A DNA stretch of 64,000 bases from Agrostemma githago (taxonomy: Eukaryota > Streptophyta > Magnoliopsida > Caryophyllales > Caryophyllaceae): assembly GCA_958450325.1 (NCBI GenBank), contig OY288261.1, positions 16,543,277-16,607,276 of the forward strand, given 5' to 3'. Position 1 is the stretch's first letter. Every line of letters begins with the position of its first letter. The translations under genes were made by a program, and so were the position numbers. The notes beneath the pieces were generated by a model. That model saw nothing but the letters and a program-made list of their open reading frames with translations. It was not told the origin of the DNA and searched no databases. Below are positions 53,630 to 64,000 of the stretch, one piece after another.

Positions 53630-54697
53630 ATGCTCGAAAAGACGTGCTTGGCTCTAGTTTGGGCCACTAAGAAGCTCCGGCACTATATGCTCAGCTACGA
53701 GGTCCATGTGCTATCCAAGATGGACCCAATCAAATACCTCTTCGAAAAGCCCGTTCTCAACGGCCGAATTTCTAGATGGACTCTAATGCTGGCAGAGTTC
53801 GACCTGAAGTTTGCGCCATTAAAGGCCATTAAAGGTCGAGTAGTAGCTGAATTTCTCGCCGATAGCCCGGTAATTGAAGAAGGACATACTGACACCTGGT
53901 CCTTCCCAGACAAAGATATCTTCCATACCGATACCGAAACATGGGATTTATACTTTGACGGAGCATCCAATTTTCGAGGGTTCGGAGTCGGGATCCTCCT
54001 AATCTCACCAAAAGGGGAACATACTCCCGTCTCCATCAAACTGGACTTTTATGTCACCAATAATGCAGCAGAGTACGAAGCATGCATTTACGGGCTACAT
54101 GCCGCCGCCAATCAGGGGATCACAAATCTCCGGGTACATGGTGACTCATCCTTGGTCATTAACCAAGCACTCCAAAAATGGAAGACTCGGAATGCTAATC
54201 TCGTGGCCTACCAGGCACGAGTAAGGGATCTCGAGAAACAATTCCAAAGGGTAGAATACATATACCTGCCCCGAGAAGAAAATCAGTTTGCAGATGCACT
54301 CTCAAAACTGGCATCTTTACTGAACATTCCCGACCACATGACCAGTATGCCAATTTGCGTCGAAAGACGGTCCGAGACGGCATACATTCACGACATTGAA
54401 GATGTTGAGATAACTGATCCCGAGCCATGGTACCAGGCCGTTTTAACGTACCTGAAAAATGGAGAATATCCTCCCGAGACAGAAGGTCGAGCCAAGAAAG
54501 CCTTACGGAGGCTAACTACCCAATTCGTCCGAACCGATGACGGACAACTGTACAAAAAGACGACGCATGGAGCTCTTCTCCTTTGTGTTGACAAGTATAA
54601 GGCAAAAAAGGTTATGGCCGAAATACACGATGGTGAAAATGGCCCACATATGAACGCTCACATGCTGGTCCGGAAAATCATGAGGCTCGGGTATTAG
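53630..54697 (+). pseudogene. pol: RNase H, archaeal-type RNase H and integrase zinc region of element D pol
   Basis: It is in the same phase as the preceding segment. It begins inside the Ty3 RNase H (EKTCLALVWATKKLRHYMLS) and continues with WDLYFDGASNFRGFGVGILL, NNAAEYEACIYGLHAA and GDSSLVINQALQKWK of the second RNase H, then the spacer to integrase (DGENGPHMNAHMLVRKIM). It stops at TAG 54695-54697, where A has Tyr. Positions 54419-54453 hold the intact target site of the CACTA insertion found in A. Confidence 0.9.
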
Positions 54698-54766
54698 TGG
54701 AATACTCTGGAAGCCGATTGTCAGTTATATGTCAAACATTGTCATAACTGTCAGATCTTCGCCAAT

Positions 54767-55681
54767 GTGCAGCATTTGCCATCATCCTTGTTGTATACCA
54801 TGACATCGCCTTCGCCATTCTCGACATGGGGGATCGACATAATCGGGAAAGTAAATCCCTCTGGTACTGGCGGACACTACTGTTTCATTTTAGTAGCTAT
54901 CGATTATTTCACCAAATGGGTCGAAACTGAATCATATCGCGTTCTCAATGCTAAGCATGTCGCCAAGTTTATCCAAAACAAGATAATATGTCGGTATGGC
55001 ATCCCGCATGAATTTATCAGTGATCACGTGACTCATTTTCAAGCCGAGACTGCGGCCCTGCTGACCAAGTATAAAATTCAAAGGCATACGTCCTCGCCCT
55101 ATCGTCCCCAAACAAATGGAGCAGTAGAGGCGGCCAATAAAACAATTGTCACCATACTAAAAAAGATGGCTGATAATTACCGGGACTGGCCCGACAAAAT
55201 ACCTTTTGCCTTATGGGGATATCGGGCGTCAATTCGCACCGCAACCGGGGCGACACCGTATTACCTAACTTATGGGATGGAGGCTGTCCAACCAGTTGAA
55301 TTGGAGGTGCTGTCCCTCAGAATTCTGTTAGAAAGCCAAGTACCCGAAGCTGATTGGGTTCGAGCACGGTATGACTCGTTAGTTCTACTAGACGAACGGC
55401 GATCTCGTTCCCTCAACAACATTCAAATATACCAGAAGAGGATTCAACGGGCCTTCAACAAAAGAGTAAGACCAAGGAACATTAAGGAAGGGGATCTAGT
55501 CCTTAAGTCAGTTCGAGCTTTATTACTAGTTGACCCAAGGGGAAAATTCAAACCTAACTGGGCTGGGCCATACTTGGTAAAGAAGATCCTATCGGGAGAA
55601 GCAGTAATGCTGACGGACCTGGACGGGAATGAGTTCGTCAACCCGACCAACCTGGACCAGCTGAAGCGTTACTACCCTTAG
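54767..55681 (+). pseudogene. pol: Integrase catalytic and C-terminal part of element D pol
   Basis: It is in phase with the upstream frame. It has the catalytic Asp in WGIDIIG, the second in FISDHVTHF (A has DHGTHF, so the conserved Gly is Val here) and the Glu in TNGAVEAANK. The C-terminal domain ends LKRYYP as in A. The zinc-binding HCHNC lies just upstream (about 54738-54752) in the same frame. The stop at 55679-55681 is the natural end of pol. Confidence 0.9.
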
Positions 55682-56088
55682 CCATTTCTCAATGTCATTA
55701 GCAAGTTTTTAACAAAATCATATTTTTTCAAAAAGTAAGTCAATGAGCTAGAATTATTTATTCTACTGTCACAAGCATCTTGAACTAATAGTCTTGGCGT
55801 AATTCGAGATTGCAAATATATTGAGCTTGAACTACGTTTGGTTTGATTCCACTATTTGTGGATACGTAGGCAACCCCTCAAAAGGGTACAACCAGTGCAA
55901 TCGAGAAAAGACAGGAGCGGTTTAATAATAAACTTCTTATTAATTCATAAAAAAATCCCGATAAACTCGAGAAATTACAAAATGCAGGAATTCAAAAAAT
56001 ACAAAAAAGCACACAACAAAAAATAGTAATAATATTTAAATAATAATAATAATAAAAACTAAGGACTCGGTATTCAGGGCATCTTTCC
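55682..56088. other. Convergent 3' region of pol and the antisense gene in D
   Basis: This is the counterpart of 7456-7864 in A. It is non-coding and AT-rich. The AATAAA of A is changed here (AATAAG on the minus strand). Confidence 0.5.
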
Positions 56089-57838
56089 CTTCCCCTTGTC
56101 CTTGTCCTCCTTGGCCGTCCACTGACGACGACGCGGAGGAGAGCGTTCCCGAATCACCACAGGAACCTCCTTAGCTCAGGTTCGATTGTTTGAGCTCGAG
56201 TCCTCTACCACCTCAATGGGCCAAAGTCGGGCCCTCACGAGCTCAGAAAGCCGGTCACGTGGGCCTAGTCGGTCCCGGGCCGCCAGCCTTGGCCCAAGTC
56301 GTCTCTCCAAATCAGTCTGGGGGCTTGGCTGCCCCCGCGTGCTGCTAGCACCGACCTCCTTAGATCGAGTCTTAGCTTGTGACTTAAGACCCGATTCCAA
56401 TCGGACTAAAGTAGCAGGAATGTCTCCCTCGTCGAAGAAACCCCTGTTGTCCTTCGCCGTCTCCCGACGGACTAGTTCGAAGGCCTCATTAACCTTCAAA
56501 GCTTTGCGAGCCTTCTCGGACTCCTCGGAAGTCCACTTCTGGTAAGCCCGCGAAACCCAAGCGGATTGGCAAGGGCTGGGTATGGTCCACATGGGACGGG
56601 TAAACCACCTCTGCAACCATGTGTCGCACATAGCGTCCATCAATTGGAGCAAGACGCTAATGATGGCTTCAGTCTCAGAGATGCGCTGAGACGAACCGAA
56701 CTGCCTCAGAAGGCGGCCTGGATAAATGTGAACTGTCCAGTCAAGGAACAGAATCACCAGGTAGCGGGCTTGGTCTCTCTTGGCCAATCCAATCAACTTC
56801 GAAAGGAACCACCAAGCGACGGTCCACCTAATCAAAGGACCACCATGGAACACCAGCTCCTCATCCCAATAAGCTCGGTTTATATGATGACTCGAGCTTA
56901 TACGACGCCTCCTCGAGCTAATTTGGCTGCTATGGTAATTGGGAATACTCGGAGGGGACTCTATAATCGAGAGACGTTCCGACAACCAAATCTGAAAGTA
57001 TACACGTGAAAGCCGTGAGTAGGTGGTCCGCTACAGCCCACTCGATCGAGTACAACAGCTGACTCGATCGAGTAAGCCCTCCAAAAACAGGCAGTAGCTC
57101 GCTAAGAGTGTCACTCGATCGAGTGACAGGTCCACTCGATCGAGTGACCTACGTACATCAGGAAATTCACGCGAAAAAAAAACGTGGAATGTATACCTGC
57201 AGAATACGGGTACTCCCCGTCAGCTGTCGGTCTGAGTCAAGTCGCCTGGCGTCGAGACCCATGATGATCTCCCCAGTGGCTAGCCAAGCAGGGCTATGAC
57301 CAGTCTCCATCTGGTCAACCACACCAATCAACCTGATTTGACCCAAGCACGAGTCAACATCCATCATCCCCTCGAAGACATAGCGGTGCAGCATGCAAAA
57401 GGCGAAGGCCCTACGCCTATGAGCAGCAGTGATCCTCATATCTTGGAGGTTCATAAACTTGTCAGCCAAGTTGAAAAGGGAAACAGTATTTCCCCGCACC
57501 ATTCGATCTGTCTCGGCATGAGACAGACCCAAGAAATCCCTCAGCCTCCTTCTTGGATCCGGGTAGAACGGAGGGATAGCAGGACGAGCAATAGTGCTCC
57601 AACCACCTATAGCCGCGATCTCCTCAGGGAGAGGACATATTTCTCCTCGCGGGAACGCGAAGACGTGATGGGTAGTATCCCAAAACGTCAAGCAGGCGTC
57701 CAAGAAGTGTGAGTCGATTATCAGACGTTGAAATGGGAACAGACTGACAATTCCCATCTGAGTCAACTGTACCTTTTCCTCGTCCCGAAAGTATTGGGAC
57801 CAGGCAAAAAGCATTGCTGTCAAATGATCGATGCCCAT
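56089..57838 (-). pseudogene. Antisense plant-mobile-domain-like gene of element D (C-terminally truncated)
   Basis: Exon 1 is 57838-57197 (214 codons, same length as in A) and exon 2 starts at 56991, with a phase-0 intron 57196-56992 (CTGCAG|GTATAC; CTTTCAG|ATTTGG). Protein landmarks match A: LTQMGIVSLFPFQRLIIDSH, FWDTTHHVFAFPRGE, LLRQFGSSQRISE. A CGA-to-TGA change at 56176-56178 ends the frame about 30 codons early, removing the basic tail. Downstream sequence to 56089 still matches A's C-terminus. The first exon and most of the second are open, so a near-complete protein could still be made. The TATA box is at 57934-57941. Confidence 0.75.
56992..57196 (-). other. Intron of the antisense gene in D with four palindromes
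   Basis: The 205-bp intron contains ACTCGATCGAGT near 57040, 57062, 57113 and 57133. This is one more than in A. Splice borders are conserved. Confidence 0.7.
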
Positions 57839-57933
57839 GACAGAAATTTCAAATTTTCTTGAAAGTCTAAGAGATTTTGAGAAGAAGAAGGAGAGTTTGG
57901 TTTGGGATGCAAAAACTGAAGCAGGGAGACCTA

Positions 57934-57941
57934 TATTTATA
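57934..57941 (-). promoter_or_regulatory. TATA box of the antisense gene (element D)
   Basis: TATAAATA on the minus strand lies 103 bp upstream of the ATG (57838), the same spacing as in A. Confidence 0.65.
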
Positions 57942-58416
57942 ATAGGAAACCCTAACTGTAACCCTAACTACCATGCCTCCTCAGCAAACCTGGGCCCTAC
58001 GCGCGCGCAGGCCTGATTGCAGTTCAGAACCTAGAACAGGAATCAAGTTGTCCCGAGCTTTCCTAAAAATTTCTAGAAAATTGTGATAAAAAATCTTTAA
58101 AAAATTTCACCTTTCAAAAAAATTCAATACTTTATTTCCCCAGCGTGAGTCAGTGTTTCGCCTATGTGTTACATACAAGTTGTTATGTGTCAGCATACAG
58201 GTACACCCCAGACTTCAGAAGCAAGTCTCCGCGCAGCTCATTTACTCCCCACGGAGCTATCACCATCAGGACAGGTATGACCCTCTGCTTATGGCTGGCG
58301 AGCCCTCCACGCGAGTCTACTGGACTATAAACGACCCGACCGGAAGGCTGTCAGGTCGTAATCTGCGATTGGCCTGGTAGCTACTCTGACTTTCGCCTTG
58401 TCCAAGCCTCAGTCAG

Positions 58417-58427
58417 AGTGGGGGCTC
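58417..58427 (+). other. Element D polypurine tract
   Basis: AGTGGGGGCTC lies immediately before the 3' LTR start TGTAGACACC. It is identical to the tract of A. Confidence 0.85.
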
Positions 58428-61044
58428 TGTAGACACCCGAATTTTGCCTGCTAGTGTCTATAGCAGTTCCCGACAAAACACCCGATGATGATCGGACGCA
58501 AACGTGACTTAGTATACTCGAACTTGGGCTCGGAATCAATAATATCCGACATGGACTTTTAGCGGAGTACAAATCTCTCAAAACCAACCTTAAATTCAGG
58601 CCCAGTGGGTCGTTCCGAGCAAAATAAGACTAATTTGGGCCAAAATCGACACCGGAAATAAAAACCGTCTTTTGGCGACCGGGTCAAAACCCGGTCAAAG
58701 ATGAATCCGTCCTCAAAATCAGCCTAAAGGAGCTTCTAGAAACTGGCGCCCAATACAAAATTCAAACAAATCAAAGAGTCAACTATTTCCTAAAATGACT
58801 CGATTCCCTTGATCCACTCGGTCGAGTGGGTTGACCCACTCGGTCGAGTGGAGCCTCAAAAACCGGACCAGACCCGTTTTCAAAGGCACTCGATCGAGTG
58901 CACTAGGGCCACTCGATCGAGTGACCCTAGGTCGTGGGGTAAACTCTAAAAATACCCCACAAACCCTTCTCATTTTTCAGCTTTGATCAATGAACAAAAA
59001 CTTTACATTTCTACCCTAAGTCTTACACTTACATCTACACTACAACCCTAAGCAATACTACACTAGAAACCGAGTCCTTGTCCCTCGAAAAAACCGACAA
59101 ACCATCCACACACACACACGCACACCATAACTCGAGTACATCTTCGATACTCCCGCGTCCGTGCCGCTATTACGAGTCCATTTCCGAGGCCTTTACTAAG
59201 CATGTATGTTGAGGGTGTCGTAAACCCCGTCTCAATCTTTACTATCTCGTCTCATTCAAATTTACATTTTCGCTTTTCATATCATAATCATATTAGTATA
59301 GTAACGCTAATGCTAACATTTTATACTTTTTGCATTTTTTTTGATTTCTTTTTTTACTATTAACATTATATACCGTGTACATATATAATAGTATTAAAAA
59401 TCGGATCTAAACTCGTTTGAGTACGATAACCATTTTAAGGTCCGTTTAATCCCTTTACGAGCAACGACGGAGGTGGCACACTTTCGAGGAGCGCCGCCCC
59501 AATGTACTCAAGGGCGTAACGCGATCATGGGCATTCGTAGTTGAACGCGTATGGATCCATTTCTAAGACTAGTACGGAACCCGTTGACACGAAAACCAAC
59601 ATCACATAATCCAAAAGGATTAGTATCGATGTCGTGACGTAGAGGGACCCAATTTTGTCACTAGTCAAAATTTTCAATCTAACGATAACATTTTCATAAA
59701 ATTCTGATAACGGTATTATAATCGTATACATACACGATTATAGTACCGGAAGCCGAGTTAAATTTAAATCGTGCGATATTTCTATTTAACTCGGCCAACC
59801 ATCGATTTTCAAACATAAAAATAACACGAGCCATGCCTCGTACAGGTGCCACTCGACCGAGTGCCATGAGCCACTCGATCGAGTAGCATCCCAAATCCTG
59901 GGCAGTAGCCACCCTCGAGGACACACTCGACCGAGTCAGACCACGACTCGATCGAGTGGGTCCTGTAGCCCAGAAAATCGAGAGCCTTTTTTTTTAATCA
60001 TCCGAGCCTCGTCTTTTTAAAACGACTTAGTCGTCGCGTGTAAAGTCAATCACGTGATTCCATTTTTAAAACTCATGCATGTCACTACACTAAAACGACT
60101 TTGATCGACGGTCTCACACTATTAATCTTGTGTCGACGACTCTTTAGTCGTATCCGACACATGATTAATTTAGACTCCATTTCTCGAGGTGATAAGCCGG
60201 GACAAGGCATCGAGATTCGGGATCGGGCTAGCATCACGCCTAGGTCCCAAATCTCCGTCCTTTGATTAATACACAATATAATGTGTATTTAATCGAAGTT
60301 CGTCTAATTGCACAACTTACGGTCTAGTTTGTATTTACTATATACGGGTCCGTTTCGAGTTATTCATCTATTTATCGCTTCTTTTATTTTCCGTTTATGC
60401 TATTTTTATTGTTGTAATTTTTATTGGCCGGGTTGTATTTCCGCCCGTGTAATTTGTAATCTATTTACAAGCTTTGTTTATTTGATGTTTACCGCTTTAT
60501 AAATGAACCTCGCATGCTAAACAACTTCGACAATAGTTAGATGCATTAAATGACGTAGTTAACGCAAAATTCACATGCTATGCCCGAAAACGCTGTTTGC
60601 ATATCATTTAGTCGTTTTACTAGCGCGCGTACACGAACACGAACGATGTCTTAGTAGAGGCCGCCATTGTGCGGGCGGAGTTGGGTGTCCTTATTGGGAT
60701 TCCCAACATGTACCCTCACCCCTTACTCAGAACCTCGGTTTCCGGATGCCCGAAACCGTTGGCGCACGAGAGTCATTCTATACACGATTACCGGTGCAGA
60801 TGGTATCGGTATTGCAATGCAAAGGGACGAGCCCCATAAACTCTGAAATCTAAATGGGCCGTACTTTGTGTACGGTCCATGTCGACATAAAGTGGGCTCG
60901 AATGGTTCCGAATAACCACAAAATTCGGTGGCGACTCCATCTTTGACTTAAATTTCGAACCCGAGAACAATCTTACCACGAGATTCATTCGCCTACCCAA
61001 ACCCGCTTGTGGCCGCGTCGGGGTGGACCTACGTCATGTCCACA
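58428..61044 (+). repeat. Element D 3' LTR
   Basis: This 2,617-bp LTR is the pair of 45402-48017. The palindrome clusters are present (about 58817-58923 and 59851-59957). The TATA box is altered to TAAAAATA. TSD CTACG follows at 61045-61049. Confidence 0.94.
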
Positions 61045-61049
61045 CTACG

Positions 61050-61900
61050 TGTGAGCTATTCCCCAGACTTTGGACCCTAAAGTGTAAATGGGCTTCCCTT
61101 TGTAGGAGTTTGTCCTACGTAGGTGGGCCGTGCCTTGTCAAATAAGGAGGACTGGGATGGGGTAGAACCTCGTGATGTAAGATCGGCAGAGTTTTGACGC
61201 TATAGACTCTAACAACTTATGACAAGACCCGACACTGCTAAATATGGGAAGTCCTAAGAAGAAGAAAGCTTTGAAAGGAGAATTTGGATTTGAAAACCGA
61301 GCAAAGTCGGATAGGATGGCCCGATTTGTTTTGAAAATCGAAAAAAAATACGTTACCGGGCCGAGATTTCGGATTTTTGAAAAGGTTTGGACAGCATACC
61401 GGCTAAAAATAGGCTATTTTGAGTCAAAATCATAAGTCCTAAATTCGGTAGCTTTCCGGGTTTTGAAAAATGGATAGGTTTGAAAAGGATGCAAATTTTT
61501 GAAAATGACGGTTTTTGAAAAAGAGGACCAAAGAAAATCAAGTAGCACGTAGTCGTGGAAACAGTATAAGGACACCATGTATGCTCTTAATCTAAGTCTC
61601 GGTCGGTCGAAATAGGGTCTATACCAACGACGATAGCTTTCTCGCAAATCAGGACGGTCTTTCTAAGCCGAGTTGGTCTTAGAACCTGCCGTAAAACCCA
61701 TGCGAGTTCCGCCATCGAAGTCTTTAGTGCACCCATTTAGGAACGCACCGTGGTATAGTGGGACGTCGGTCACAAGTAACCGGTCCGGGAAAATTTGGGT
61801 TATGCATGAACCATTGAACTAAAACGTGTACATTATTATTCGAACGATTTCTTTTCGAGTCTCACCCTGAGGATGCCGATGGTAAGTGACACATCAGTTG
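61050..61900 (-). other. Element C leader, PBS-proximal part
   Basis: This is leader sequence homologous to those of A and D (GACCCGACAC, GAACGCACC, GGTCACAAGTAACCGG phrases). It is continuous with 44949-45396 once D is removed. No gene is seen. Confidence 0.6.
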
Positions 61901-61919
61901 ATCCCCAGCGGAGTCGCCA
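61901..61919 (-). other. Element C primer-binding site (tRNA-Arg-type)
   Basis: The plus strand reads ATCCCCAGCGGAGTCGCCA, consistent with the 3' end of a tRNA including CCA. It is the best-preserved PBS of the three Tat-type elements here. Confidence 0.7.
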
Positions 61920-61922
61920 AAT

Positions 61923-62871
61923 TGTGGACATGACATAGGTCCACCCCGACGCGGCCACCCGCGGGTTTGGGGCGGCGAATGAATCTCCCTATGAGATAGG
62001 TCGAATTGAAATTTAAATCGAAGTTGGAGTCGCCACCGTATTTTGTGGGAATTCGGACCCGTTCGAACCCACTCTATGTCGTAGTGGGCCGTGTACAAAA
62101 TACGGCCCATTTTCGATGTCAGAGCTTATTGGGTTCGTCCCTTTGCATTATGATACCGATACCGACATTATCGGATATCGTGTATTGAATGACTCTCGTT
62201 GCCAATGGATTCGAACATCCGGAAACCATGGTTCAGAGTAAGGGGTGAGGGTACGTGTTGGGAAGTTCACTAAGAACACCCAACCCCGCCCGCACTTAGC
62301 GGCCTTTACTAAGATATCGTTCGTTTTTGGTGTACACGCGTTAGTTCGACGGTTGAATGATATGCAAACATTATTTTCCCTAAGCATGTGAGAAAAATAA
62401 ATGGGTTGCTAAGTCGTTTAATGCATCTTAAACTAATAACATCAAAGTTATATTTAGCATGTGAAATTCGTTTTAGTCTAATAAAACAAAAGATGAAAAT
62501 AAATCGCTACAAACACGAGCAAACAAGTTAGTAATGGTTTGTAATCGAATAAGAATGTAAATACGATGATATGCATAATGTCGAAAAGTTTTGTTACACG
62601 TGATGGATTAAACACGTGTCGACCGAGGTCGAAAAAAAATATTTGTCGAAAAATCTGGACATATACCGAGAAAAACCGTTGTTTTGTGTTAAAAAAATGA
62701 TGCTGGAAAAATCGGAAAACGAGAAAAATATGCCGCGGTTTACAACATCCCGCGCGACTCGCTTGGGAGGGGCGCGACTCGCGCGGGTGGCTGTCTCGGG
62801 TTCGCTTTTTTCGAAAATCGTTTATTTTTGATAAATCGCGTATAAATATGGATTAATTCATACTCGATTTA
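61923..62871 (-). repeat. Element C 5' LTR, incomplete
   Basis: It starts TGTGGACATGACATAGG and matches 31606 onward until ACTCGATTTATAT at 62871, where similarity stops abruptly. About 1.3 kb, including the promoter end of the LTR, is missing or lies beyond the unrelated sequence that follows. Confidence 0.83.
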
Positions 62872-63060
62872 TATGTTAGACATAGGTTTGGAGATTAACT
62901 CATGTCTATAAAAACAATAGGCATTGGTTTTGTACGCCCTATGTCTATTTATAAATATAGACATGGGTTATTTGTTTGCCCTGTGTGTATTTTCATAGTA
63001 TAGACATAGATTATTTTGTACGTCCTATGTCTATTGAACTACTAAATTACAAAAAAAAAA
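62872..63060. repeat. Cluster of ATAGACATAGG / CCTATGTCTAT motifs
   Basis: Alternating direct and inverted copies of a roughly 20-bp motif (TTTGTACG(C/T)CCTATGTCTAT and its complement TAGACATAGG) begin exactly where the C LTR breaks. Such alternating subterminal repeats suggest the end of a DNA transposon inserted into the LTR, with its other end beyond the window. No CACTA terminus is visible, so the class is open. Confidence 0.5.
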
Positions 63061-64000
63061 AAACGAAAAAGGCGCGTCACTTTCACATGAATAGTAATTA
63101 TATTTTATTAATAACAAAACAATTAATTACAGCCACAAGACATGTCTAGAACTCACGTAAAGTTAGGCTGCTACTCCCAACCGTGTTGCTGAAGAAACTC
63201 TTCAATCAAACCGATATCACAAATCACAACTATACATCCATGAATATAATCGAGAAAAAAAACACAACATTACGTAAGATATGAAATTGGTTACTACATG
63301 ATACATATAGACTTCTGTGATGCTCTAGCTCACGATCTGGGAATGAATCGTCGAAGCGATAACTTAGCCATACATACAGCTCCAAGACCTTCAACCAAAT
63401 GCACACGGGTTAGTAAAACGTTGATGTGTCGTGTTTATATAGCTTTATTCCCTCGATTCCGTTGTCTTTTACGGTCGGAACGAGTTCTTTAGAGCCGTTT
63501 CTTCTAACGTTTTGCTTTGAGTGAGTGTTTTTGTAGATTCTACACGATTTCAGGTCTTTATGTGCATTTACACTCATATCTGGTTAGAAGAACGATCCCG
63601 AGACAAAACCCGTACTTTAGGACGTCTAGGCGAAGAAGAACCGAGAAGTGTCGATTCATTGGGCCATGGAAAGCGGCCCAATACTTGTTTGTATGAGTGA
63701 TGTGCGTGCCACCCTGCATGTGACAGGCCGCCTGCCAGCCGGCCGGCGTGATACAAAGACAATTTAAGCTTGATTTTAAAGTGTGCTTCGGCCCCTGCAT
63801 GTGGCAGGCCCCTTTCCGGCCGGCCGGCGTGCACACTCAGCATATTTCCGTCTATTTTGTATAACTAAGGAGTTGTTGTATTTTTATTATCACTTTTTTT
63901 CATACTTAGATTTTTCCCTTAGAAAAACACTCGTGACTCTTAGCATTCTAGCACTCGGTTTCAACTCGTACTCGATTTCGGTAAACTCGTTTATGCAATT
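63061..64000. other. Unclassified right flank
   Basis: No gene is recognised. The segment contains an A run (63049-63062) and a twice-repeated GC-rich module, CTGCATGTG(A/G)CAGGCC ... GGCCGGCGTG (about 63714-63750 and 63796-63832). The open frames on both strands there follow that repeat and have no domain. It may be the interior or end of the element beginning at 62872, or another LTR. Confidence 0.35.

Larger units (their letters stand above)
45402..61044 (+). mobile_element. Element D: full-length Tat-lineage retrotransposon with antisense gene
   Basis: LTRs 45402-48017 and 58428-61044 (about 2.62 kb; TGTAGACACCC...TGTCCACA) have perfect TSDs CTACG (45397-45401 and 61045-61049). Order on the plus strand: PBS, 1.2 kb leader, gag, protease, RT, RNase H, aRNase H, integrase, then the spliced antisense gene, PPT and 3' LTR. 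It is the same family as A in opposite orientation, and inserted into the leader of C. The gag-pol frame is a single phase except for a 5-bp and a 1-bp deletion that cancel, and three nonsense codons (49947, 53576, 54695), so the copy is inactive. LTR divergence is about 2% in the first 300 bp by eye. Confidence 0.95.
31606..62871 (-). mobile_element. Element C: gag-only Tat-family relative, host of nested elements B and D
   Basis: The LTR pieces are 31606-33123 plus 40694-41379 (3' LTR, split by B) and 61923-62871 (5' LTR, incomplete). About 900 bp common to both differ at roughly 3% of sites by eye. A near-perfect tRNA-Arg-type PBS (61901-61919) and the gag frame 44948-44124 put it on the minus strand. 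The interior after gag runs within 2.7 kb to the 3' LTR with no protease, RT or integrase and no antisense gene, so it is a deletion derivative that would need proteins from A/D-like partners. Its leader holds the CTACG target of D. The outer 50 bp of the left LTR and the inner 1.3 kb of the right LTR are missing, so no TSD can be read. Confidence 0.83.

Noticed and set aside
62872..63060. Second CACTA element at the right edge
   Set aside because: The alternating subterminal motif would fit, but no CACTA/TAGTG terminus or 3-bp TSD is present at the junction with the LTR.
63558..63843. Two overlapping minus-strand open frames near the right end
   Set aside because: They follow a duplicated GC-rich module and have repetitive composition with no domain.

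Overview
This window is transposable-element DNA from a plant nuclear genome, most likely a eudicot. The evidence is a CACTA (En/Spm-type) transposon with TNP2 and Ptta-type genes, Ty3/gypsy Tat-lineage retrotransposons with a second (archaeal-type) RNase H, Ty1/copia LTRs primed by initiator tRNA-Met, and AT-rich intergenic DNA. I see no convincing host gene, tRNA, rRNA, CRISPR array or bacterial operon. The species cannot be fixed from the sequence. Nearly every boundary could be set by LTR ends, target-site duplications (TSDs), primer-binding sites (PBS) and polypurine tracts (PPT).

Layout. (1) 1-1533: flank with a large AT-rich foldback element (about 340-1525). (2) Element E, 1539-29994, minus strand: a small Ty1/copia-type element (LTRs of about 0.83 kb, TSD GTATC) with only about 0.65 kb of interior. 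It was split by (3) Element A, 2390-28543, minus strand: a Tat-lineage Ty3/gypsy element (LTRs of about 2.6 kb, TSD AATTG) with gag-pro-RT-RH-aRH-INT on the minus strand and, between pol and the 3' LTR, a spliced gene on the opposite strand (5712-7455) for a plant-mobile-domain-like protein. A was split inside pol by (4) a 10.4 kb CACTA transposon, 9114-19506 (TSD TAC). (5) 30174-30820: a non-autonomous hAT-like element with an 8-bp TSD. (6) Element C, 31606-62871, minus strand: a gag-only relative of A, itself invaded by (7) Element B, 33124-40688, minus strand, a non-autonomous LTR element (TSD GGATG, tRNA-Asp-type PBS), and by (8) Element D, 45402-61044, plus strand, a second full-length member of A's family (TSD CTACG). 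(9) 62872-64000: unclassified repeats.

Relative ages agree with the nesting. By-eye sampling of LTR pairs gives roughly 5% difference for E, about 3% for C, and about 2% or less for A, D and B. A and D are both disabled, by different stops and frameshifts, but each helps interpret the other. D also preserves the empty site of the CACTA insertion in A.

The most unusual features are: (i) the antisense gene of A and D, with its own conserved TATA box, phase-0 intron and 3' signals, facing gag-pol; (ii) arrays of 12-14 bp palindromes with a CGATCG, CGGTCG or CGGCCG core just upstream of the TATA box in the LTRs of A/D, C and B, with a different outer sequence in each family, and again in the intron of the antisense gene; (iii) the CACTA promoter layout, in which palindromic subterminal repeats, a GC-rich non-coding exon and a 1.5 kb TAG/CTA microsatellite in the presumed first intron resemble the control regions of maize Spm.
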